NCBI RefSeq assembly: GCF_025947285.1
Contig: NZ_CP110008.1
Span: forward strand, 1,503,001 to 1,567,000
Direction: 5' to 3'
Length of the DNA: 64,000 nt
Source of the DNA: Flavobacterium sp. N2820
Lineage (GTDB): Bacteria > Bacteroidota > Bacteroidia > Flavobacteriales > Flavobacteriaceae
Below, in pieces: positions 49,542-59,500 of this stretch (positions are counted from its first letter, which is position 1; every line of letters begins with the position of its first letter). The notes under the pieces are model-generated. The model did not search any database. It saw nothing but the letters and a program-made list of their open reading frames with translations, and was not told the DNA's origin. A program made the translations under genes and the position numbers.

Positions 49542-52500
49542 ATGAATAAGAAAATTACACGCAAAACAAATAAACTTTTTTTTACTTTTCTAATTGCATT
49601 CACATTCCTAAATAGCGTTGCTCAATATCAAATTCAATACCAAGGATTTGACAGCACTGCATCAGACACTTGGAATTATTCAAATTCAATCAATACAGGA
49701 ACAATTGAAACAAATACTTCTACTTTTGTTTCCTCACCAAATTCATTGAGATTTGGTGGCTCAAATACTTCTACAGCTGGAATTACCTATAATGACCCAG
49801 AAATTTTATTCAATAATGTATCAATTAGCGCATATACAAATGTTAATTTAAAAATACATTTTTCTTGTAACGGTACTCCTGATGATAATGATGACTTTTA
49901 CTTAGATGTATCGTATAATAATGGCTTAACATTCACCTCAACCAAACTTATTGACGGAAAAAATGACACAAGTGATAATCTTGGCTTTTCGCATGCGTCA
50001 TCAGCAGGAAATACAGTTGGCTCCTCTTATACTTTTAATATCCCAAATGGAAATTCACAAGTTTTAGTGCGAATTAGATTTGACGAAAGAGATAATCAAG
50101 CCAATACAGGAGATTATTATTTTATTGATAATGTAAGCCTGTCTGGAACACTGATTGGAAGCTATATTAATGTAAGTGGCACCAATTCAATCGCTGTTCC
50201 ATACAATGGTGCTGCGATTATAAGTAATGGAACAGATTTTGGCACAACACAAGTAGCTGCAACTCCAATTGTTAAAACATTTACTATTGAAAATATCGGA
50301 TCGAATACCATAAACTTATCTGGTAGTCCTACAGTTCAGATAACTGGAAGTAGCGATTTTAGCGTCTCCAGTTTCCCGGCTAACACAATAAATACTGCAA
50401 CATCAACAACTTTTCAAATTACTTTTAACCCTTTAGTATTGGGAACAAAAACAGCTATTGTTTCAATACCAAGTAATGCTGACACAAACAACCCCTACCT
50501 ATTTGAAATCAAAGGAGAAGGCATACAAACTTTTTTTGATAGTGATAATGACGCCATTTACGATAATATTGATATTGATGATGACAATGATGGTATCGAA
50601 GATGCTACTGAAGAAAACAATTGTAATTTAATGAACGGTCCAAAAGTAAACTATAAATTTTTAAATGAAACTTTTGGCACAGGAGTTCGAACAACCATTA
50701 ATACAACTTATGATGCAATAACAACCTACTGTTACGAAGATGGAACCGCTGGTATTAATACCCCTGAATGTCCAAATTTAAGCACAGTAGATTTAAACGA
50801 TGGAAAATACACGGTGGGTTCATCGGCTCAAATAGCATCTTGGGCTGCTGATTATTGGCATTTAGGCGGAGACCATACTGGCGACACTAATGGTCGAATG
50901 GCTATATTTAATGCTTCCTACACGCCTGGTATTTTTTATACAGCAACTATTTCAGGTGCACTACCAAACATTCCTATAACCTATAGTTTTTGGGTGTTAA
51001 ACCTAGACAGAACCAACGCGCCGGGTATTGCTACTAGATTGAGACCAGATGTTAGGGTTGAATTTAGAGATATGAATGATGCTCTAATTACTTTTATCGA
51101 AACAGGAGACATTACACCTACCACAGCAGGAAACTTAGCAGGTGATTGGCAACATTTTACAGCCGACTTAGTACTAAATGTGAGTGCTTTTAAAGTAATT
51201 TTCATCAATAACGAAACAGGTGGCACAGGAAATGACTTAGCTTTAGACGACATTTTAATCTCACAAACTTTATGCGATTTAGATAATGATGGCGTGGCAG
51301 ACGTTTTTGACTTGGATTCAGATAACGACGGAATTCCAGACGTGGTTGAAGTAGGCTTAGGAAACCTGAGTGAAGGTAAAGCTTATGTCGTTAATTGGAT
51401 AGATGCTAACTTAAATGGAATGCATGATGCTGCAGAATTACATTTAGTTCCTGATCATGACGGCGATGGTGTTCCTAACTACTTAGATCTAGACAGTGAT
51501 AATGATAGTGTTTTTGACGTAGATGAATCTTGGGCAGGAAATCCAAATGCGTATGCAGGTTATGAAAATGGTGATGGCGACATTAATGGTGATGGAACGG
51601 GAGACGGACCAGAATCGGAAACATTTAGAAATAAAGACACAAATGCCGATGGTGTTTTAGAAGGATTTGGAGATGGAATATTAGACAAGTATGATTATAA
51701 TTTTGGTATTTATGGCAATTTAGATCAAGGAACTATTATTGCCCCTTTTTATTATTATGTTTTAGATTCAGATGGTGATGGAATTCCAAATTATCTTGAT
51801 ACAACTTCAGATGGAACTAATTTTGATATTGCTAAAACACTTTATGCGAATCTAGATGCCAATAATGATGGGATAATTGATGGAACAACAGACCTTGATA
51901 AAGATGGAATAATCGACAACTTTGACACAAATAATAACCAATTTGGTTCTCCAAGAGATTTAGAACGAAAACTTTTTTTGGCCTTTGATGGAAGAAACGA
52001 CTATGCCACAGATGCAACATTAATGAGCGGATGGCAAAATGCTTCGTTAATGGCTTGGATAAATATAAATAGTTCGTTTACAACAGAAGGAGTAGTTGTT
52101 GGCCAAGACAAATTCAAAATTGCAGTTGACAATTCAAAAAAAATAAAAATCATTGCTAACGGAACACTTCTTGAACACAACGTTTCAATGGCTGATTCAC
52201 AATGGATTCATGTTGCCGCAATTTTTGATGGTGCTAATGGCATGCTGAATTTATATATCAACGGGGAACATACAGATAGCATTTCAATTTCAGGAGCTAT
52301 AAATACAGACCCATCTTTGTTTACTATCGGAAAAAATCCAATTGCTGATACAGATTATTTCAAAGGAAAAATTGACGAAGTACGGCTTTTTGATGTTGCG
52401 CTTTCAGACGAGCAGTTACAAAAAATAGTCTATCAAGAAATCTATAATAATAACGGTCAAATTAGAGGTGAAATCATTCCAAAAGATGTTCCATCTCTGC

Positions 52501-54464
52501 CTTGGGTTAATCTAATTCGCTATTTTAGAATGGATAATTATAAAGATGATATTATCGACAATCATACTACCGTTTCAATTGACAATACTGTGGGTGCAAA
52601 AATCTACAATATTAAAACCATTAAAAATCAAGAAGCTCCAATGCCTTTTGTAACAGAACAAAATGGTGATTTTGCTACTGCAGTACATTCAGTTACAAAA
52701 GAAATTAGAGGCCTAGATGCTGATGATTATGATTGGTCTATACTTCATGTTAAACACAATATTACTTCAATAATTGACAATATTGATTTAGGGCTATTAA
52801 TTGATTCAATGGCTAATATCGTAATGGAAAACAACACTAAGTTACAAAATGATTGGTATTTGAAATTAGATGGAAAAATAGACTTACAAGGAATGTCTCA
52901 ACTCTTACAAACTTCTGAGAGTGATTTAGACCCATCAAGCAGTGGAATCCTAGAACGTGATCAACAAGGCAGCGGAAACAAATACAATTACAATTATTGG
53001 TCTTCACCGGTTAGTTCAGTAGCATCTTCAACTGAAAACAATACTGGATTTACGATTAATTCCATTTTAAAAGATGGCACAGATGCTAACAATCCACAAC
53101 CTATTACTTGGGTTTCTGGATATGATGGTTCTTCAAATCCATTGCAAATAGCTAGATATTGGCTGTATAAATTCACAAACCTAACACCTCTTTATGCCAA
53201 TTGGCAGCAAATAAATGAAAATTCAATCATACTTACTGGTCAAGGATATACCATGAAAGGATCAGCTATTGCAACAGCACCAGCAATAGTATTACAAAAC
53301 TATGTTTTTACAGGAAAGCCAAATAACGGAACAATTAATCATAGCGGAATTCAAATTGGTCCAGAAAATATTCTACTAACTGGAAACCCCTATCCATCAG
53401 CCCTAGATGCAAATGATTTTATTCAAGATAATTTGAGTGCCCTTTCTGGAACATTATATTTTTGGGAACATTACCCTTCAAATAATACTCACATTTTAGC
53501 TGGCTACCAAGGTGGATATGCTGCAAGAAATCTGGTTGGTGGAGTACCTCCAATCACACCTGCCTTAATAAGTGGTCTCGGCTCTAGTACAAGAATTCCT
53601 GAACGAAACATTCCTATTGGGCAAGGGTATATTGTAAAGGGTAATAATCTTGGTGGTCAAGTAACATTCCAAAACAGCCAAAGAGAATTTGTAAAAGAAG
53701 ATGATAGCAATTCGAATAACATGTTTAAAAGTAATTCCAAAGTTAGCACAATTGAAACTACAGCAACAAACTCTGGTTTTGCAACAATTAGGCTAGGATA
53801 CACTGGAAGTACAAACTTGCACAGACAACTTTTATTGGGCTTTATGAACCAGTACGCAGACAACAATTACAACCCAGGATATGATGGTGAAATAATGGAT
53901 CCACAAAGCAATGACGCATATTTTCAACTAGGAAACATAAGACTAATGATTCAAGGTGAAGGATACTTTAATGCATCAAATATTTATCCTTTAACAGTGG
54001 TTAGTAGCCAAACTGGAGTGGTAAAATTCATGCTAATTGAAATTGAAAACTTTGATAGCAATCAACCTGTTTATATTCACGATAATTTAACCGATACTTA
54101 TTTTGACATTCGAAATAATATATTTGAAGTTACGATTCCTGAAGGTACAATTACTTCTCGATTTAGTTTGCGTTTTACGAATCAAACGTTATCAGCAGAT
54201 AATCATAGTATAGAAAACACATTCAATATATATCATGTTGCTGAATCTAATGAAATAAAAATCGAGAATCTAATGACTAATGTAAGCATAGAAGAGGTTA
54301 CACTGTTTTCGATTTTAGGTCAAAAAATACAAAGCTGGAATGTAGCTAACCAAGAACAATCTAACATTTCTGTAAAAACAAAAACACTAAGTGATGGCAT
54401 TTACATTGTTCAAATAAAATCAAATGAAGGCAAATATTACAGTAAGAAAATAATCCTCAAATAA
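49542..54464 (+). CDS. Very large T9SS cargo protein: anchor-D, TSP3 repeats, LamG, type A sorting domain
   Basis: 1,640 residues. Signal peptide about 1-28. The N-terminal beta domain covers about 30-205 and an anchor-D module about 215-325. Three groups of calcium-binding thrombospondin type 3 motifs (DSDNDAIYDNIDIDDDNDGI near 333; DLDNDGVADVFDLDSDNDGI near 578; DSDGDGIPNYLD near 745) flank a beta domain. LamG covers about 810-960 (ASLMAWININ, DEVRLFD). The conserved YNYNYWSSPV module (about 1080-1500) matches the proteins at 38422 and 56503. The type A sorting domain is at about 1580-1640 (VTLFSILGQK, GIYIVQIKSNEGKYYSKKIILK). Probable surface adhesin. Confidence 0.88.
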   Translation: MNKKITRKTNKLFFTFLIAFTFLNSVAQYQIQYQGFDSTASDTWNYSNSINTGTIETNTSTFVSSPNSLRFGGSNTSTAGITYNDPEILFNNVSISAYTNVNLKIHFSCNGTPDDNDDFYLDVSYNNGLTFTSTKLIDGKNDTSDNLGFSHASSAGNTVGSSYTFNIPNGNSQVLVRIRFDERDNQANTGDYYFIDNVSLSGTLIGSYINVSGTNSIAVPYNGAAIISNGTDFGTTQVAATPIVKTFTIENIGSNTINLSGSPTVQITGSSDFSVSSFPANTINTATSTTFQITFNPLVLGTKTAIVSIPSNADTNNPYLFEIKGEGIQTFFDSDNDAIYDNIDIDDDNDGIEDATEENNCNLMNGPKVNYKFLNETFGTGVRTTINTTYDAITTYCYEDGTAGINTPECPNLSTVDLNDGKYTVGSSAQIASWAADYWHLGGDHTGDTNGRMAIFNASYTPGIFYTATISGALPNIPITYSFWVLNLDRTNAPGIATRLRPDVRVEFRDMNDALITFIETGDITPTTAGNLAGDWQHFTADLVLNVSAFKVIFINNETGGTGNDLALDDILISQTLCDLDNDGVADVFDLDSDNDGIPDVVEVGLGNLSEGKAYVVNWIDANLNGMHDAAELHLVPDHDGDGVPNYLDLDSDNDSVFDVDESWAGNPNAYAGYENGDGDINGDGTGDGPESETFRNKDTNADGVLEGFGDGILDKYDYNFGIYGNLDQGTIIAPFYYYVLDSDGDGIPNYLDTTSDGTNFDIAKTLYANLDANNDGIIDGTTDLDKDGIIDNFDTNNNQFGSPRDLERKLFLAFDGRNDYATDATLMSGWQNASLMAWININSSFTTEGVVVGQDKFKIAVDNSKKIKIIANGTLLEHNVSMADSQWIHVAAIFDGANGMLNLYINGEHTDSISISGAINTDPSLFTIGKNPIADTDYFKGKIDEVRLFDVALSDEQLQKIVYQEIYNNNGQIRGEIIPKDVPSLPWVNLIRYFRMDNYKDDIIDNHTTVSIDNTVGAKIYNIKTIKNQEAPMPFVTEQNGDFATAVHSVTKEIRGLDADDYDWSILHVKHNITSIIDNIDLGLLIDSMANIVMENNTKLQNDWYLKLDGKIDLQGMSQLLQTSESDLDPSSSGILERDQQGSGNKYNYNYWSSPVSSVASSTENNTGFTINSILKDGTDANNPQPITWVSGYDGSSNPLQIARYWLYKFTNLTPLYANWQQINENSIILTGQGYTMKGSAIATAPAIVLQNYVFTGKPNNGTINHSGIQIGPENILLTGNPYPSALDANDFIQDNLSALSGTLYFWEHYPSNNTHILAGYQGGYAARNLVGGVPPITPALISGLGSSTRIPERNIPIGQGYIVKGNNLGGQVTFQNSQREFVKEDDSNSNNMFKSNSKVSTIETTATNSGFATIRLGYTGSTNLHRQLLLGFMNQYADNNYNPGYDGEIMDPQSNDAYFQLGNIRLMIQGEGYFNASNIYPLTVVSSQTGVVKFMLIEIENFDSNQPVYIHDNLTDTYFDIRNNIFEVTIPEGTITSRFSLRFTNQTLSADNHSIENTFNIYHVAESNEIKIENLMTNVSIEEVTLFSILGQKIQSWNVANQEQSNISVKTKTLSDGIYIVQIKSNEGKYYSKKIILK

Positions 54465-54538
54465 ACGCCACAAATACCATAATTACTGGGATTTATTTTT
54501 TAGAAACATTTTAAATTTTTCGCTTAAAACAAATAGAT

Positions 54539-54546
54539 TACTTTTG
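54539..54546 (+). promoter_or_regulatory. -7 box TACTTTTG of the esterase gene
   Basis: TAnnTTTG match ending 20 bases before ATG 54567. No clear -33. Confidence 0.4.
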
Positions 54547-54566
54547 TAATTCATTATCTAAAATTT

Positions 54567-55244
54567 ATGAAAGTTTTTTATCTTATTTTATTTCTATTTG
54601 GGCTCAACTCTGGTTTTGCACAATTACAAACCATTACAAACCAAACCGAATACCCTTTTTGGATTAATGTTCCCGAAACTGAAAAAACCGAAAAACAACC
54701 CATTCTTATTTTTCTTCACGGAAAAAGTCTCTCTGGAACCGATTTAAATCGTGTTAGAAGATATGGCGTGCTTCGTGCAATGGATAAAGGTCGAAAAATA
54801 CCTGCAATTGTTGTAGCGCCTCAATTAGCAAAAGGCAGTTGGAATCCTGATAAAGTGTTGGAAGTTTTAGAATATGTAAAGAAAAATTATAACGTAGACG
54901 AATCCCGAATTTATGTTTGTGGTATGAGTCTTGGCGGTTATGGAACATTACACTTTGCTGGAAAACATGCCGATAAGATTACAGCAGCAGTTGCAATTTG
55001 TGGCGGCGGAAACACAAGCGATGGTTGTACATTATCCACAATTCCTATCTGGATTCAACATGGCGACAAAGATTATATAGTTCCTATTTCAGAATCACAA
55101 AAAGTAGTTAATGCAATACGAAAATGCAATGAAAAAGCAAAACTAATTTTTACCGTCATAAAAGGGGGAAATCACGGAAGCGTTGAAAATATTTTTCATC
55201 AAGATGCCATGTATAATTGGTTATTTGAACAAAAAAGAGAATAA
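54567..55244 (+). CDS. Secreted alpha/beta hydrolase (esterase/dienelactone-hydrolase type)
   Basis: 225 residues. Signal peptide 1-19 (LFGLNSGFA before QLQTI). Alpha/beta hydrolase features: HGKSLSG oxyanion region (51-57), nucleophile Ser121 in GMSLGGYG, acid Asp169 in HGDKDYIVP, and His203 in GGNHGSV. Length and motifs fit the small LpqC/poly(3-hydroxybutyrate) depolymerase-like or phospholipase/carboxylesterase group. Exported, so it acts on extracellular or periplasmic esters; the substrate cannot be told. Seventeen bases before the tRNA-dihydrouridine synthase gene, which has its own promoter-like box. Confidence 0.85.
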   Translation: MKVFYLILFLFGLNSGFAQLQTITNQTEYPFWINVPETEKTEKQPILIFLHGKSLSGTDLNRVRRYGVLRAMDKGRKIPAIVVAPQLAKGSWNPDKVLEVLEYVKKNYNVDESRIYVCGMSLGGYGTLHFAGKHADKITAAVAICGGGNTSDGCTLSTIPIWIQHGDKDYIVPISESQKVVNAIRKCNEKAKLIFTVIKGGNHGSVENIFHQDAMYNWLFEQKRE

Positions 55245-55257
55245 TCTATTACCTTTG
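55224..55257 (+). promoter_or_regulatory. Promoter of the tRNA-dihydrouridine synthase gene, possibly leaderless
   Basis: TTTG (55224-55227), 22 bases, TACCTTTG (55250-55257). The -7 box ends 4 bases before ATG 55262, so transcription would begin at or very near the start codon. Confidence 0.45.
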
Positions 55258-55261
55258 CCGC

Positions 55262-56206
55262 ATGAGCATTACCTTATTATCTTCGCCTTTACAGGGATTT
55301 ACCGATTTTAGATTCAGAAACGCCTTCCACAAACACTTTGGCGGAATCGATACATTTTATTCGCCATACATCAAATTAAATGGAAAATTAGCAGTTAAAG
55401 GTTCCTACGAAAGAGATATTTTACCCGAAAACAACACTACTTTAGAAGTAATTCCTCAAATAATTACTAATGATGCAGAAGAGTTTTTATTTGTTACCAA
55501 ATACGTGCAGCAATTTGGTTACAAAGAATTAAATTGGAATTTAGGTTGCCCCTATCCAATGGTTGCAAAATGCGGAATGGGTTCAGGATTAATTAGCAAT
55601 ACGTCGCAAATTGAACATATTTTAAAGCGTGTTCATAACGAAACGGATATTCTTGTATCTATGAAAATGCGAATGGGGTATGAAAACGCAACCGAAATTT
55701 TAGATGTATTCCCCATTTTAGACCAATATCCAATTAAAAACATCGCTATTCATGCGCGAATAGGAAAACAACTTTATAAAGGTGGTGTGGATTTAGATTC
55801 GTTTCAAAAGTGCTTAGATCATACAAAACATAAAATATATTACAACGGAGATATAACTTCCGTTTCTAAATTTAAAGAATTACAAGAACGTTTTCCATCA
55901 ATTGACCATTGGATGATTGGTCGTGGCTTAATTGCCGATCCATTTTTACCAAGCATGATTAAAAATGATACTACTGCATATCCAAAAAATAAATTAGAAA
56001 TTTTTGAAGCATTTCATGATGAAATTTACCAAGAATATGATGCTTATTTATCTGGTCCAACACCTATCCGAATGAAAATGTTAGGCTTTTGGGAATACTT
56101 TTCAGAATCCTTTTCAAATCCTCAAAAAACATTTAAAAAGATCAAAAAAGCAGGAAATAGTAAAAATTATGAAATTGCTGTAAAAGAAATTTTTAAAAAT
56201 GGGTAA
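55262..56206 (+). CDS. tRNA-dihydrouridine synthase
   Basis: 314 residues, full length for the Dus family. It reduces uridine to dihydrouridine in tRNA D loops using FMN and NADPH. The N-terminal barrel begins SSPLQGFTDFRFRNAF. The catalytic motif LNWNLGCPYPMVAKCGMGSGLI has Cys96. KMRMGYENATE, IHARIGKQLYKGGVD, YYNGDIT and WMIGRGLIADPF form the FMN- and phosphate-binding barrel strands. The small C-terminal helical domain ends at the family's normal length. Closest in pattern to DusC-type enzymes, but the subtype is not certain. Confidence 0.92.
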   Translation: MSITLLSSPLQGFTDFRFRNAFHKHFGGIDTFYSPYIKLNGKLAVKGSYERDILPENNTTLEVIPQIITNDAEEFLFVTKYVQQFGYKELNWNLGCPYPMVAKCGMGSGLISNTSQIEHILKRVHNETDILVSMKMRMGYENATEILDVFPILDQYPIKNIAIHARIGKQLYKGGVDLDSFQKCLDHTKHKIYYNGDITSVSKFKELQERFPSIDHWMIGRGLIADPFLPSMIKNDTTAYPKNKLEIFEAFHDEIYQEYDAYLSGPTPIRMKMLGFWEYFSESFSNPQKTFKKIKKAGNSKNYEIAVKEIFKNG

Positions 56207-56502
56207 TCCCAAGAAACTCAATCTATACACTTTTTTTAACTCAATCGATAAGTCTTAACGAATCAGTTATTAAAAAAACCATTACAGTTATTACTTCACA
56301 ATTACATATCCAAGGTAATTTTAATAACATTTGCTGTAACTATTTTAAGTTTAAAAGCCCTACAATCAATAATTTACTTTCAAAAACTATTGCTAGTTAC
56401 GGCTCAATAATAATTTATTGGTTGCTAATGGTACAAACAGTCAATCGCTTCAATAAAAAAGAAGATTGATCATAAAAATTTTTCTCTAAAACCCCCGGTA
56501 AT
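56207..56502. other. Intergenic region with no feature seen
   Basis: 296 bp, AT-rich. No ORF, tRNA, repeat or convincing terminator was found; it must hold the promoter of the large gene starting at 56503. Confidence 0.4.
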
Positions 56503-59500
56503 ATGAAAGTCAACAAAACTACTTTTAAAAATCTTTTGTTTTTAATTCTATTAACTGTTATAGAAACAAAAGCACAAACTACCATTTTTAATGCAGATTT
56601 TTCTTCAGGAACAGGCAATAATGCATTTACAATGGGAAGTTGGACTAGAGGAAACAACGCCAACTTTACTACTACTGGTGTTACAGCTCCTTATTTATAT
56701 CTTGCAGGTTATGCAAACAGTTTGAATACATCAGCAATTACACCTAAGATTAATCTTACTGGTTATGAAAGATTAACCCTATCCTTAAAATTTAATTACC
56801 AAACCGAATTAGATTACGATGGTTTTAAAATTTTATTTTCAACAGATGACGGAGCAACTTGGAATACTTTAGGAAAAGAAAGCGATCAAGCAGTCAATTG
56901 GTACACCAGAACAAATGTTGGTGCATTTGGAAGCAATCAAAGGGCATGGAGTGGTAATCCTGGAAATACTTGGTTTTCAGCGAGTATTGACTTACCGTCA
57001 CAAGGTTTTGACAACAAAGACAACATTAGATTCGCAATACAATTTAGATCGGATAGCAGTAATAATAGTTTTAGAGGCGTTGCCGTTGATGATTTCAAAA
57101 TTATAGGTTATCCAGTTACCGCCAAAACATATCCTAGCTGTAGTGCTTATGATAAATTAGAAATTTGGTATAAACCAGATAATTTATCAGCTTTAGCTAA
57201 TAATGCTGCAATTGATATATGGCCAAACGCAACAGGAATAAATCCAGATTGGACAAATGCAGTTGGAACCTCAACAACTAGACCGCTCTATAAAAACAAT
57301 GCAACTAGCAATGTAAACTTTAATCCAGTAGTAAATTTTGATGGTACAAAATCACTATTTTCACGACAAGGATTTTATAATCATGATATTTTTATTGTCA
57401 TAAATCCAGGTACACCAATTAGTGCTGCTATCGCTACACAAGATGTATTAATGGGTGATGATTATTTAGAAATTGCAGGGAATGAAGATATTACTGGACT
57501 ATCAGTAAATAACACTTCAACAAGATATGGTGCAGGCGTACCAAATATTGCTGCTTATAACCAAGGCCCTAATACTAAATATGGTAGAGCCATTATTTCC
57601 AACACGATAACTTATGATCGTCCAGTTATCTTTAACGCCCGACTAAATGCGGCTGGAACGGGTATGGATTTATTTTTAGACGGAGTTGATTTAGGAGTAA
57701 CCCTAAACCCTGCGTTAATGTCAGAAGTAAATGTTGGAACGTTCAAACTAATATTAAATTCTCGTTTTTGGATTGGCCGAAGTGAGTATTTTGGACCAAG
57801 TTTTAATGGAGATATATTAGAAATCATGATGTTTTCGGCACGTAAATCAGATACTGATAGAAAAAAAATAGAAACCTACCTTGGAATTAAATATGGTATC
57901 AACCCAGGTTTATTTCCTGTAACAGCAATTAGTTTGCCACACGTTCCTGGAGAATTTATTGCTTCAGATGGAACTGCATTATGGAACAACACACTTCACA
58001 GTGGCTTTACTTATAATGTAGCTGGAATTGGCCGTGATGATTGTACGGGATTAAACCAAAAACAAAGTAAAAGTATTGATCCTGAGAGTCATCTAACTAT
58101 TGGACTTTCTGACATTTATGCAACAAATGCATTAAATACAAATACTTTTGCAAATGATGGCGATTACTTAATTTGGGGAAGCACCATAGATCCTTTAACC
58201 ACAATGGCTTCTCCTATTGAAATAAACTTAGGCAGCACTATTGTTACTACTGTAACAAACGCTACTAACCGAACTTGGAAAATCGTTGAAAAAACAATTA
58301 CAGATATTGGAAATGTAAAAATTTCAATTCCAGCCGCCTCTTTGGCCTCTCTTCCTGCATTATCAGGAAATAGTGACTATGTCCTAATAATAGCAGACGA
58401 TGCTAATTTTACAACTAATATAGAAACCGTTTTTCTAAATGCAGTAAGTACAAACCTAGAAGCTGTATACAATTTCAACGGAACTAAATACATGAAAATT
58501 GGTGTTGCAGAAGAAATAATTGCTTCTAGACACATCAAATTTGATGGAACTGACGATTATGTGCGATTTAATGACATTCCAGTTGTAAACAGTGCTTTTT
58601 CAATTTCTGCATGGGTAAACGGTGAAGGATCAAATTCTTCTAATAATGACAAAACTATTGTCTCTAAAAAAGGAAGTACACAAACCAGTTATCACTTTTT
58701 AATTGACAATACCAATAAAGTAGTAATGCGTTTTAATAATGGAACCACTACTTCAGAAATTGTTAGTAATACTGCATTAAATTCAAATCAGTGGCGCAAC
58801 GTAACCTTTACGCTTGATGGATCAAATGTAGGAAGACTATACATCGACGGTGTTCTTGATGTGCAAACCAATATGAATGCACGCACAGACATTAGTAACG
58901 TATTCGTAATTGGAGCTAGATATGTAAACGAAAGTAGTACAGTTGACTTTTTTAAAGGCAAATTAGACGAAATCCGCATTTGGAATAGCGCACTTACAGC
59001 AAGTGAAATTCGTTTTGTAATGAATCAAGAAATTGAACAAGGAATTGGAAATACGGTAAGCGGTAAAATCATTCCTGCAACCATTACAAAAAATGATATC
59101 AGTTCAAAAACATGGACTTCAGATATTTTTGCCTATTTCAACTTGAACAACTACATAGGAACCAGTTTGAATGATGCATCAGGAAAAAAACTAAGAGGTA
59201 ATTTAAGTAATTATACCCGTTATACCATTGAAGAACAAACAGCCCCACTACCTTATGTTTCGGCAGCAAATGCAACTTGGGATTCATCGTCAGCATGGAC
59301 GAATGGTACAGAGATGTATTATCCAAACAGTAGTTTAACCATCAATAGCATTCCAACAAAAATTGATTGGAATATTATAAAAACTGCACATAATGTAACT
59401 TCTGTGGGCAATAAAACGCTTCTGGCGGTTATTGTTGATAACAATACTTTAGAAATTGACAACGACTCAAAATTGGAGGTTTCACATTACCTAAAAATTA

